Shown: positions 1 through 5,851, numbered from the stretch's first letter. The stretch is 7,447 bases of DNA from Victivallales bacterium (GCA_016285335.1 JAEEQO010000153.1:1-7447), one strand, 5' to 3'. Notes: generated by a model from the sequence alone, not told the origin. Numbers and translations are program-made.

Positions 1-19
1 AAATGGGGCAAAACCCCCG
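1..19 (-). terminator. Possible terminator after tRNA-Ser(GGA), cut by window edge
   Basis: On the minus strand, a T5 run directly follows the tRNA CCA end (31-35). Further on is a short GC-rich hairpin, GGGG (15-18) pairing with CCCC (5-8) around a GTTTTG loop, followed by ATTT at the window edge. The stem is only 4 bp and any longer U tract would lie outside the window, so this is tentative. Confidence 0.35.
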
Positions 20-35
20 TTTTTGAGCATAAAAA

Positions 36-125
36 TGGCGGAGAGAGTGGGATTTGAACCCACGATAGAGTTGCCCCTATACAGCATTTCCAATGCTGCG
101 CCTTCGACCACTCGGCCATCTCTCC
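36..125 (-). tRNA. tRNA-Ser(GGA)
   Basis: This is a complete class II tRNA of 90 nt. The 7-bp acceptor stem is GGAGAGA/TCTCTCC, the discriminator is G as expected for serine, and the 3' CCA is encoded. The anticodon arm is CAGCA-TTGGAAA-TGCTG, giving anticodon GGA (reads UCC and UCU). A long variable arm (ATAG...CTAT) marks the serine class, and the T arm is GTGGG-TTCAAAT-CCCAC. It lies downstream of tRNA-Ser(GCT) in the same direction but has its own promoter. All arms pair, so the call is firm. Confidence 0.97.
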
Positions 126-148
126 GCTTCAGATTGCGGCAATCAAAT

Positions 149-177
149 AATATACTCCGTTTTCAGGAGAAAATCAA
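149..177 (-). promoter_or_regulatory. Sigma-70 promoter of tRNA-Ser(GGA)
   Basis: On the minus strand the -35 is TTGATT (172-177), the spacer is 17 bp, and the -10 is TATATT (149-154). Transcription would start near 142, about 17 nt before the mature tRNA. The spacer contains CTCC/GGAG inverted arms (166-169 and 155-158). It closely resembles the promoter of the neighbouring tRNA gene. Confidence 0.85.
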
Positions 178-188
178 GGCGAAACCTG

Positions 189-206
189 AAAAAAAGTCGA
201 AAAAAA
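189..206 (-). terminator. T-tracts after tRNA-Ser(GCT)
   Basis: Immediately after the CCA end of tRNA-Ser(GCT), the minus strand reads T7-CGAC-T7. No hairpin other than the tRNA itself precedes the runs, so they may terminate or pause transcription, or be a processing spacer. The second tRNA has its own promoter, which fits at least partial termination here. Confidence 0.35.
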
Positions 207-298
207 TGGCGGAGAGAGGGGGATTCGAACCCCCGGTAGAGTTTGACCCCTACGACGGTTTAGCAAACCGTTCCTTTCGGCCACTCAGGCATCTCTCC
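207..298 (-). tRNA. tRNA-Ser(GCT)
   Basis: This is a complete class II tRNA of 92 nt with the same GGAGAGA/TCTCTCC acceptor stem, G discriminator and encoded CCA as its neighbour. The anticodon arm is ACGGT-TTGCTAA-ACCGT, giving anticodon GCT (reads AGC and AGU). The long variable arm pairs (GTAG...CTAC), and the T arm is GGGGG-TTCGAAT-CCCCC. The conserved acceptor with different anticodon, variable and T arms fits two isoacceptors read by one seryl-tRNA synthetase, so this is not a recent copy of the whole gene. Confidence 0.97.
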
Positions 299-322
299 GC
301 TTCAGTTCAAAAAATGTTTTAT

Positions 323-351
323 ACTATACTCCGCTTTCCGGAGAAAATCAA
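323..351 (-). promoter_or_regulatory. Sigma-70 promoter of tRNA-Ser(GCT)
   Basis: On the minus strand the -35 is TTGATT (346-351), the spacer is 17 bp, and the -10 is TATAGT (323-328). The spacer has 5-bp inverted arms CTCCG (339-343) and CGGAG (329-333). The flank upstream of the -35, with CGCC directly before it and a T7 run further up, matches the promoter of tRNA-Ser(GGA). Confidence 0.85.
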
Positions 352-370
352 GGCGAAAACATAAAAAAAG

Positions 371-564
371 TCAAAAATGGAACGTTGAAAGGACGCCCGG
401 GTGAACCGCTCCGCCGCCATGGCGCCGAGCGAAACATGCGGGCATCCTTCCGGGATCGGTCGTCCTTGACGCGACTCGAAATCCGCTCGAAACGCGTTTC
501 CCGGATCGCGGAAACGAGGCCGAACCAGACCGTGGAGCTTCACCTCGGCGGGAAAGGGGCAGGA
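371..564. other. Gap between the hotdog gene and the tRNA promoter
   Basis: This 194-base GC-rich stretch has no convincing gene. It holds one inverted repeat, GTTTCC/GGAAAC (496-501 and 510-515), that could form a hairpin after the hotdog gene but has no T run behind it. At its left edge the minus strand reads CCATTTTTGAC, which resembles the post-CCA sequence of the tRNA genes. Short open frames here are rich in Arg and Gly and overlap the tRNA promoter, so I do not call them. Confidence 0.4.
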
Positions 565-1077
565 TCAGGCCTGCGGCTTTCCCTCCGCCGGGGCGGATTC
601 CTCTTTGTAGTTCAGGATGAGGATCTTGAGGAAGCCTTCCGCGGCGGGTTTGCCGTTGACGGAAGCCTGATAGAGGATCCCGCGCCATTTGCCGAGGTCG
701 TACTGGACATTGATCACGACGTCGATCGTGTCGCCGACATGTGGGATGATGCTGTACTTGGAATCCGCGACCTCGACCAGGAGCCCCTCGAACGACTTGT
801 CCCGACGCTGGAAGGCGTCAAGCGCGGCCGCGGTCTGGGCGCCGTATTCGATGAACGTTTCCGCGCCGGTGGAGCCGTCGGCTGCCGCCAGCGGGTTGTC
901 GGGATGCACGACAGAGGTCGTCTTGCCGCCGAAATCCCATTCCTCGACGATGAAGTCGATCAGGGCAAACGGCTCGCCATGCGGGAGCAGCTGGGCCGCG
1001 GGGAAGGGGAGTTTGGTCCGCAGAAGATCGTGCGGGATGGGCGGCCTGTTCATTTTCTGTTGGTCTTGAGCGTTCAT
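565..1077 (-). CDS. ApeP/FabZ-like hotdog-fold dehydratase
   Basis: This 170-aa protein looks like a (3R)-hydroxyacyl-ACP dehydratase of the ApeP/FabZ hotdog superfamily. What I see: near residues 31-40 LLPHGEPFAL, resembling the FabZ opening LLPHRYPFLL; HPDNPLA around residues 58-64; and FIEYGAQTAAAL around residues 74-85. The last resembles the ApeP-family IEYMAQ segment, where the Glu on the central hotdog helix is the catalytic acid in FabZ. The tail is hydrophilic and Pro/Glu/Lys-rich. The family would dehydrate 3-hydroxyacyl groups carried on an ACP, and an ACP gene lies 78 bases upstream in the same direction, which supports that role. The strict FabZ HFP motif is absent, so the activity or substrate may differ. 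The start at 1077 has only a weak purine-rich ribosome site (GAAAG); Met9 is a possible alternative. Confidence 0.75.
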   Translation of the reverse strand: MNAQDQQKMNRPPIPHDLLRTKLPFPAAQLLPHGEPFALIDFIVEEWDFGGKTTSVVHPDNPLAAADGSTGAETFIEYGAQTAAALDAFQRRDKSFEGLLVEVADSKYSIIPHVGDTIDVVINVQYDLGKWRGILYQASVNGKPAAEGFLKILILNYKEESAPAEGKPQA

Positions 1078-1155
1078 GTCGTTTTCTTTCAGGGTTGAAA
1101 TGGTATGTTCTTGAAAAAATGTTTCGTTGGATTGGGCGGCTTCGACCGCATCCGG

Positions 1156-1482
1156 TCATCCCTGTCGCCCGACGGGCTCCGGCGCCGCCTGAAGCGGGGA
1201 TTCCGCCTGGCGGGCGGCCTGCCGACGGTCCGGCGTCTGGTAGTGTTCGAAGAAATCGTAGACGTCGCCGAGCGTGCGGACCTTCTTGATCTCATCGTCA
1301 TCCCGGAGCGAGATGCCGAATTTTCGCTGAAGCCCGATGATGAGGTCGACCATGTCGATGCTGTCGAGCCCGAGGTCGTCGAAGAAGGTTTTTTCCGGGG
1401 CGATCTCGGCGGGGTCGAGCTCCATTTCGTTGACAAGCGCGTTGTTGACAGCTTCGATGATCTCATCGCGTGTCAGGTTCAT
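1156..1482 (-). CDS. Acyl carrier protein
   Basis: This 108-aa protein has the classic acyl carrier fold signature. An acidic N-terminal helix is followed by FFDDLGLDSIDMVDLIIG at residues 33-50. Ser41 in the DSI motif is the expected site of 4'-phosphopantetheine attachment. Residues 1-80 cover the usual ACP length; the remaining 28 or so form a Gln/Arg/Pro/Ala-rich tail not typical of housekeeping ACPs. A GGAG ribosome site lies 10 bases before the ATG. It precedes the hotdog dehydratase in the same direction, so the two probably act on the same acyl chain in fatty-acid or specialised polyene/lipid synthesis in the cytoplasm. With no fabD, fabF or fabG nearby, it is more likely an accessory ACP than the main acpP, but this is inference. 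Confidence 0.9.
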   Translation of the reverse strand: MNLTRDEIIEAVNNALVNEMELDPAEIAPEKTFFDDLGLDSIDMVDLIIGLQRKFGISLRDDDEIKKVRTLGDVYDFFEHYQTPDRRQAARQAESPLQAAPEPVGRQG

Positions 1483-1572
1483 ATTAAGAATTCTCCGAAA
1501 GATTGTGTTGCGTTCGATGTGCAGTCAGGACCCGTTCACGACGGAAAGCCATGGATGGAAACGGACTTCCTG

Positions 1573-1599
1573 CGGGAAAAACGGAAACTGCCTTTCCCG
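1573..1599 (-). other. Hairpin in the ACP leader
   Basis: Seven-bp inverted arms CGGGAAA/TTTCCCG enclose a 13-base loop in the predicted leader of the ACP mRNA. A competing fold pairs GGAAA with TTTCC inside it and is followed by GTTTTT, resembling a weak intrinsic terminator. It could affect leader stability or attenuation, or be chance. Confidence 0.3.
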
Positions 1600-1619
1600 T
1601 CTGCAATATGTATCTATAT

Positions 1620-1647
1620 ACTGTACCATGTCTTTCCGTTTTTTCAA
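1620..1647 (-). promoter_or_regulatory. Likely promoter of the ACP-hotdog unit
   Basis: On the minus strand the -35 is TTGAAA (1642-1647), the spacer is 16 bp, and the -10 is TACAGT (1620-1625) in an AT-rich stretch. The predicted start near 1613 leaves a leader of about 130 nt before the ACP start codon. The match is weaker than the TTGATT promoters elsewhere in the window. The rest of the 315-base gap (1483-1797) shows no gene and no clear terminator for yraN. Confidence 0.5.
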
Positions 1648-1797
1648 ACGAAAGACGGGGAAGTTTGTCGTCTTTTCGGGTAAAAGCGGTCGGATGCGGC
1701 CCGGCGGAGGACGAAAACGGCGTGAGGCAAAGCAAATGAAAACCTGCGGGAATATTGTGGAAGGACTGCCCTGCCGGAGCGGGATTTGCGTCTCGGT

Positions 1798-2319
1798 TCA
1801 CTCGACGGGGAAGTACATGGACTGCGTGGCGGAGTTCGTCCTGCGACGGAAGACCCGGCCCGGGATGCCGTTCTTCGAGTAGGAAGGGCGGCCCATGAAG
1901 CCGGCGTGATGGCGGATCGCGACCGGACCGAACGGCCCGCGCAGGACTTCGACGAGGTCGAAGCGGTAGAGGCGGTTCGCGGCGGCGTCGCCCATATCGT
2001 GCAGGAAGGAGATCGCGGCGCGGTAGTTGCGGCGTTTCTGCGCGTCGGTAAGCTCGCGCCACGGTTCGGGGCGTTTGTCCGTCCGGCGGGAGCGGCAGAA
2101 ACGCGTCTTGACCTCGACGAATACGAAGACCGCGCCGTCGAGGCAGACCAGGTCAAGTTCGCCGTACGGCGTGCGGCAGTCGCGCAGCAGGACCGTATAC
2201 CCCATCTGCGAGAGCAGCCGCGCGGCGTCGCGTTCCCCCGCGTCGCCGAGGCGTTTGGTCCAGGAGCGTTTCCGCGCGAACGACCGTGCGGCGCCGGGTC
2301 CCGAAGAACGGTCAGGCAT
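1798..2319 (-). CDS. yraN: YraN family (UPF0102) nuclease-like protein
   Basis: This 173-aa protein belongs to the YraN/UPF0102 family, a predicted PD-(D/E)XK nuclease fold of unsettled role, often proposed in DNA uptake or processing. The signature is clear: GERDAARLL (residues 28-36), GYTVLLRDCRTPYGELDLV (40-58), then VFVFVEVKTR (64-73). The expected metal-binding residues Glu54, Asp56, Glu69 and Lys71 are present. RFDLVEV near residue 119 matches the family's last strand. It is longer than the usual 110-130 aa, with about 24 extra basic N-terminal residues and a C-terminal extension of roughly 35 residues. It is the last gene of a three-gene operon and its ATG overlaps the preceding gene by 8 bases, with a modest GGA 5 bases upstream. 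All key residues are intact, so it is probably functional. Confidence 0.9.
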   Translation of the reverse strand: MPDRSSGPGAARSFARKRSWTKRLGDAGERDAARLLSQMGYTVLLRDCRTPYGELDLVCLDGAVFVFVEVKTRFCRSRRTDKRPEPWRELTDAQKRRNYRAAISFLHDMGDAAANRLYRFDLVEVLRGPFGPVAIRHHAGFMGRPSYSKNGIPGRVFRRRTNSATQSMYFPVE

Positions 2320-2650
2320 GTTCGTCCGGGACGCGTTTGAAGAGGCCCCAGAGGTCGTCGCCGATGCTGAAGGTGCCGAGCGTGTCGAACCCGCCCATGA
2401 AGCGGCTCAGGAACGCCGCCGTGACGTCGTTGAAATCGCGCGACGGCAGCTTCGAGAACACGAACTTCGCGTCCGAATCGTCTTCCTCGACGGGGCACTC
2501 GTTGAAGACGAACAGGATGTCGCATCCGATGGGGCAGAGCCCGGTGAAGCGGACCGGGCGGTTGCGGCGGGCGGCCTTGTTCAGCGCCTCGCCGGCGGCC
2601 TTTTCGTCGAACAGGATGTCGTCCTCGTTGAGCGTGATGATCTTGATCAT
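2312..2650 (-). CDS. Unknown conserved-looking 112-aa protein
   Basis: I do not recognise this 112-aa acidic protein. It starts MIKIITLNEDD and contains a Cys-rich centre, LCPIGCDILFVFNECP (residues 38-53), with Cys39, Cys43 and Cys52. The C-terminus is rich in aromatic residues and Gly (FMGGFDTLGTFSIGDDLWGLF). There is no signal peptide or membrane segment, so it is probably cytoplasmic. The start is fixed by context: its ATG overlaps the TGA of the pyrophosphorylase gene as ATGA, and its stop overlaps the yraN start by 8 bases. An open frame continues far upstream, but that part is Arg-rich shadow of the pyrophosphorylase gene. Such tight packing implies coupled translation and supports a real gene. 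The CxxxC spacing could bind metal or be redox-active, but no family match is claimed. Confidence 0.7.
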   Translation of the reverse strand: MIKIITLNEDDILFDEKAAGEALNKAARRNRPVRFTGLCPIGCDILFVFNECPVEEDDSDAKFVFSKLPSRDFNDVTAAFLSRFMGGFDTLGTFSIGDDLWGLFKRVPDEHA

Positions 2651-4074
2651 TTCCCGAAAGCCCTTGACTGGCCCGGCAGGATCGCGTCCGCGACCGGGTT
2701 GGCCTTGAAGAATTCCACCGCGTCGGCGTCGTCGACGACGCAGCGGGGCGAGATCTCGACGAGCGCGGCGGGAATGCCGTCGGCATCGCGCGGGACCTGA
2801 ACTCCGGCGAGGGCGAGGCGGCGGGCATCGCGTGCCACGAGCATGGCGCGGCAGGATTCGGCGGAGTCGACGCCGGTGGCGTTCTTGGTCGGGCCGAACA
2901 TCTCCTTGCGGGAGCCCTCGACCACGATCGCGCGTTCGGCCAGCGGGAGCGCGTCGAAGATGAACGATTCGAGCTTGACCGCGTTCACGGCGTCCGGCTT
3001 CACGGTCGTGCCGTCGGCGGCCAGATACGGGACCTTCTTGTCCGCGCGGTGCCACGGGAGCTTCAGCGTGCCGTCCTGCGTGAGAGCTTCGACAAACGAA
3101 CGGCTGATGACATGGATGGCGGGGCTGCCGGAGAGGAACGCCAGCGTGCCGTCCGGGTTGAGGCGTTCGGCGAGCTCGAGCGGCATGTCGCTGTATTCGA
3201 TCACGTGCAGGCGGCCGCCGGAGAGGCAGAAGTTGCCGAGTTTTTCGGTCGGGCAGGTCTTCGGCAGCATGCGGCTGCTGATCTGCGACCCTTCGAGGAT
3301 GTGCAGGCCGATGAACAGCGGATCGGCGATCGGCACGAGCGGGTTGTCCACCTGGAAATACGAGAGGTATTCCACGCCGTCTGCGGCCATTTTGTCGAGG
3401 CAGCCGGACGCCCGGAGCGCCAGCAGCGTGCCGCCGTGTCCGTTCGGGGAAAGCGCGAGGGAATCCTTCGCGCCGATGATGAGCTTGCCGTCAAGCCCGA
3501 TGGCGGGCATGGTGCCCTGCACGAAGAAGCGGACCTGGCCGTCGGCGAGCCCGAAGAAATTGTTCTTCTCGAAGAACTCCTTCGTCGGGGCGGCGTTCAG
3601 CTCGCTGCACATGATGTACCAGGTCAGCGGCGCGCCGTATTTTTCCGAGATGCGGCAGATGGATTCGGCGAAATACTGGAAGAGCGTCTTGTGCAGGACG
3701 GGCGTGATCGGGTAGGTGCCTTTCGGACCGTCAAACCCGAGGCGCGTGCCTTGTCCGCCCGCGACCGTGAGCGCGGCGACTTTGCCCGCGCGGAGGACTT
3801 CCACACCCTTCGCCGTCGCTTCGGCGTACAGCTTTTCCTGCTCGGGCGTTCTCGCCGGGAACGGGAAGAACGGGGCGGGCGCGAGGTCGGCGGGGATGGC
3901 GGTCTCCGGGCGTTTCAGGACATATCCGGCGATCAGGCCGGGGAGGGCTTCCCAGTCGATCACGCTGAACTGGGCTTCGAGTTTTGCCTGGGCGGCGGCG
4001 TCCGCGGCGTCGTAGTGGGCGAGCAGATGCGCCTGGCCGGCGGCTTCGATGCGTTTTCTGAGGGATTCCTGCAT
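2647..4074 (-). CDS. UAP1/UDPGP-type UDP-sugar pyrophosphorylase
   Basis: This 475-aa protein belongs to the eukaryotic-type UDP-N-acetylglucosamine pyrophosphorylase (UAP1/UDPGP) family, whose members join UTP and a sugar-1-phosphate to give UDP-sugar and pyrophosphate. Evidence: the nucleotide-binding loop LTVAGGQGTRLG...PKG (residues 102-118), PNGHGG (210-215) in place of the uridine-binding GNGG, FQVDNPLV (240-247) matching the UAP metal-site VDN, GSPAIHV (316-322), and MFGPTKN (392-398) matching the family's F-P-K-N segment. Length is near the family norm of about 480-520. The start at 4074 has a strong AGGAG 7 bases upstream; the upstream in-frame ATG at 4155 lies in or before the promoter and is rejected. 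Most bacteria make UDP-GlcNAc with GlmU, so this may be a parallel route or use another sugar. It heads an operon with the 112-aa protein and YraN. Confidence 0.92.
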   Translation of the reverse strand: MQESLRKRIEAAGQAHLLAHYDAADAAAQAKLEAQFSVIDWEALPGLIAGYVLKRPETAIPADLAPAPFFPFPARTPEQEKLYAEATAKGVEVLRAGKVAALTVAGGQGTRLGFDGPKGTYPITPVLHKTLFQYFAESICRISEKYGAPLTWYIMCSELNAAPTKEFFEKNNFFGLADGQVRFFVQGTMPAIGLDGKLIIGAKDSLALSPNGHGGTLLALRASGCLDKMAADGVEYLSYFQVDNPLVPIADPLFIGLHILEGSQISSRMLPKTCPTEKLGNFCLSGGRLHVIEYSDMPLELAERLNPDGTLAFLSGSPAIHVISRSFVEALTQDGTLKLPWHRADKKVPYLAADGTTVKPDAVNAVKLESFIFDALPLAERAIVVEGSRKEMFGPTKNATGVDSAESCRAMLVARDARRLALAGVQVPRDADGIPAALVEISPRCVVDDADAVEFFKANPVADAILPGQSRAFGK

Positions 4075-4120
4075 GGCGTTTCTCCTGAAAAATGAGTTTG
4101 TTGTGTTCGTGTTTCGGATT

Positions 4121-4149
4121 AATATACATCCTGAATCCGCAACAATCAA
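4121..4149 (-). promoter_or_regulatory. Strong sigma-70 promoter of the pyrophosphorylase operon
   Basis: On the minus strand the -35 is TTGATT (4144-4149), the spacer is exactly 17 bp, and the -10 is TATATT (4121-4126). The expected start near 4114 gives a leader of about 40 nt ending in AGGAGAAACGCC-ATG. The hexamers are identical to those of tRNA-Ser(GGA), suggesting high constitutive expression. Confidence 0.85.
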
Positions 4150-4206
4150 ACGCACGCGCGTATTTTTGCGAAAATGAGGCGGGGGACGGTCATTCCGGCG
4201 TGCCGG

Positions 4207-5730
4207 TCAGTCAATCCGAATCGGACCGGGGGGTGGTGGCATCATTTTTTCCAGCCGCTCCCATGTTTCCTGGTCCAGGAGTCTGAGATCGAAACGAGAT
4301 GGAAAAGCGTTCCTGACGATGGATTTCAGGCTGTCCGGGACCGTCACGCGTTTCAGATTTCTGCACTCATAAAACGCGCGTTCGTCGATCTTCGTGATGC
4401 CCTCCGGGATCACGACCTCCTCCAGCGGGCAGCGGCAGAACATATCCGGCGGGATCCTGCCCATCTTCCCCGAAAGCACGGCGCGTTTCAGGCTTCTGCA
4501 CTCATAAAATGCGGCTTCTTTTACGTCCGTTACGCCCGGCGGGATCGCGATCTCCTCCAGCAGGATACATCCGCGAAACGCCTCTTTCCCGATTGCTTTC
4601 AGCGAGTCCGGCAGTTCGATGCGCCTCAGCCCGGCGCAGTCCCGGAACGCCTCGTCGGAAATGGTCTCCAGCCCCTCCGGCAGACGGATGTCCGTCAGGG
4701 TGTCGCAGCCGGAAAACGCGCCGCGCTGAATGACCGTTGTTTCCGGCGCGACGACGCACGTGCCATTTTTCGGCACGGAAACGCAGGAAATGAGCTGCGA
4801 ACGGTCCTTCGAGTAAAGAATGCCTTCCTCGAGCCGGAGCGTCGGGTGATCGTCCGGCACCGTGAGGCGGCAGCCGGTCCCGGCGAACGCTCCGCCGCCG
4901 ATGTCAGTGACCTGTCTGCCGAGCGTGACGGGCGGCAGATTGCGGCAGCCCTGAAACGCGAGCGCGCCGATCGAGGTCACGCTGTCCGGGATATTGACCT
5001 CGGACAGGTCGGAACACCCCTGAAATGCGGATTCCCCGATCGCTTGGATGCCGTCCGGGAGCGAGACTTTCCGCAGGGCGCATCCGCTGAACGCCATGTC
5101 GCCCAACCCCGTTTTTGTCCCGGCCAACCCGGCGGGGAGCCGTATCTCCTCCAGTGCGTCGCAATCCTTGAACGCCCGGCTTCCGATTACCCTCACGCTG
5201 TCCGGGATGCGGACGGAGGCCAGGCTCCGGCATCTTCCGAATGCGGCTTCGCCGATCACCTCCACGCCGTCCGGGATGACGATCTCCCTCAGGCTGGTGT
5301 TCCCCGCGAACGCACATTTGCCGATCTTCTTCACGCTGCCGGGGATGCTGACGCTTTGCATGACATATACGGCATACCCGAACGCGTCGTCGCCGATCTC
5401 CTCCGCGCCGTACGGGATGACATAATGCCGGTAAACAAGATAATCTTTGAGCCAATCGCAACGTAATCGATTGAGCACGCCCGATTTGTAAATGAGACTC
5501 CCCAGGGGCGAGCGCGTAGGGGCCATGGACCGGTCGACGACCCTTGTTCCCGCCGGGATCCGGCAAACATGCAGGTAGTCCGGGATCGCGACAGAAAGCG
5601 CGACGGGGAGGACCACCAGCAGAAGGACCAGGACGAACGGCCTGATCCTTTCTGCGAACGACCAGCGCGGCATGTCGTCGTTCGCCGGAGTCTCGTTAAG
5701 CTCGGTTTGATGCGTGTCATTGCTGCTCAT
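4207..5730 (-). CDS. Membrane-anchored BspA-type leucine-rich-repeat protein
   Basis: This 507-aa protein starts with about 30 hydrophilic residues, followed by one hydrophobic segment, FVLVLLLVVLPVALSVAI (residues 32-49). It has basic residues before it and no clear cleavage site, so it is probably an uncleaved anchor with the rest outside. From about residue 104 to 476 it carries roughly 14 BspA/LRR_5 repeats of about 23 residues, with the pattern IPxxVxxIGxxAF then CxxLxxV. They are interrupted once near residues 293-310 by a GILYSKD segment, typical of such proteins. The tail is Pro-rich (MMPPPPGP). The repeats usually mediate binding to surfaces or partners. I chose the ATG at 5730, which has AAGGGGA 11 bases upstream. 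The longer frame from 5814 begins between the -35 and -10 boxes and cannot be translated from that promoter. The ligand is unknown. Confidence 0.85.
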   Translation of the reverse strand: MSSNDTHQTELNETPANDDMPRWSFAERIRPFVLVLLLVVLPVALSVAIPDYLHVCRIPAGTRVVDRSMAPTRSPLGSLIYKSGVLNRLRCDWLKDYLVYRHYVIPYGAEEIGDDAFGYAVYVMQSVSIPGSVKKIGKCAFAGNTSLREIVIPDGVEVIGEAAFGRCRSLASVRIPDSVRVIGSRAFKDCDALEEIRLPAGLAGTKTGLGDMAFSGCALRKVSLPDGIQAIGESAFQGCSDLSEVNIPDSVTSIGALAFQGCRNLPPVTLGRQVTDIGGGAFAGTGCRLTVPDDHPTLRLEEGILYSKDRSQLISCVSVPKNGTCVVAPETTVIQRGAFSGCDTLTDIRLPEGLETISDEAFRDCAGLRRIELPDSLKAIGKEAFRGCILLEEIAIPPGVTDVKEAAFYECRSLKRAVLSGKMGRIPPDMFCRCPLEEVVIPEGITKIDERAFYECRNLKRVTVPDSLKSIVRNAFPSRFDLRLLDQETWERLEKMMPPPPGPIRID

Positions 5731-5755
5731 AACGGGTTCGTTCCCCTTGTTCCAT
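5717..5755 (-). CDS. Possible 12-codon upstream ORF overlapping the LRR gene start
   Basis: An ATG at 5755 has the better ribosome site of this leader, AAGGA 5 bases upstream. It encodes MEQGERTRYEQQ and stops at 5717, 13 bases inside the LRR gene, in a different frame. It could couple or limit translation of the LRR protein. It may equally be chance, as nothing in the peptide indicates function. Confidence 0.3.
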   Translation of the reverse strand: MEQGERTRYEQQ

Positions 5756-5780
5756 AAAATTCCTTCAGAGGGGCTTTCGC

Positions 5781-5795
5781 GACCGGATCCCGGTC
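5781..5795 (-). other. Palindromic hairpin at the 5' end of the LRR mRNA
   Basis: GACCGG and CCGGTC flank a 3-base loop a few bases after the predicted transcription start. A 5'-end stem like this can stabilise mRNA. The left half lies outside the 65-bp block shared with the lipoprotein gene, where different sequence forms a comparable stem. Confidence 0.45.
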
Positions 5796-5851
5796 CGGTT
5801 TCATACAATAGCATGCAAGTGCGGAAAAATCAAGCGGATGGAAACGGAAAA
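5787..5851 (-). repeat. 65-bp promoter block, copy A (LRR gene)
   Basis: These 65 bases are identical to 7277-7341, at an offset of 1490. The block spans the promoter and the first transcribed bases, and identity ends sharply on both sides. An 11-bp direct repeat, ACCGGATCCCG, occurs at 5782-5792 and 5853-5863, bracketing this copy only. Confidence 0.95.
5805..5833 (-). promoter_or_regulatory. Sigma-70 promoter of the LRR gene
   Basis: On the minus strand the -35 is TTGATT (5828-5833), the spacer is 17 bp and contains the palindrome GCATGC, and the -10 is TATTGT (5805-5810). The start is expected near 5799, giving a leader of about 70 nt to the ATG at 5730. The apparent ATG at 5812-5814 lies within the spacer. 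Confidence 0.85.

Noticed and set aside
440..475. CCGGAAGGA similarity to the SRP RNA tetraloop region
   Set aside because: The flanking symmetric-loop sequences and long stem of SRP RNA are absent, so the match is probably chance.
319..543. 74-codon minus frame after the hotdog gene
   Set aside because: It runs through the tRNA-Ser(GCT) promoter and has no ribosome site or protein-like composition.
385..1098. Plus-strand frame covering the hotdog gene
   Set aside because: The minus frame has hotdog motifs and an operon partner; the plus frame is Arg/Gly/Asp-rich without recognisable features.
3049..4095. Plus-strand frame of 348 codons opposite the pyrophosphorylase gene
   Set aside because: Shadow of a gene with clear family motifs on the minus strand; composition typical of GC-rich antisense frames.
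4190..4206. CCGG-CACG-CCGG hairpin after the LRR gene as a terminator
   Set aside because: A 4-bp stem with no T run behind it; too weak to call.
4346..4510. TTCTGCACTCATAAA repeated within the LRR gene, resembling the upstream half-sites
   Set aside because: These lie in coding repeats (YECR segments), so protein repetition explains them.
4174..5466. Long plus-strand open frame of 430 codons opposite the LRR gene
   Set aside because: Its Arg/Asp/Ala-rich composition and repeating pattern mirror the antisense of the LRR repeats; no ribosome site or family signal.
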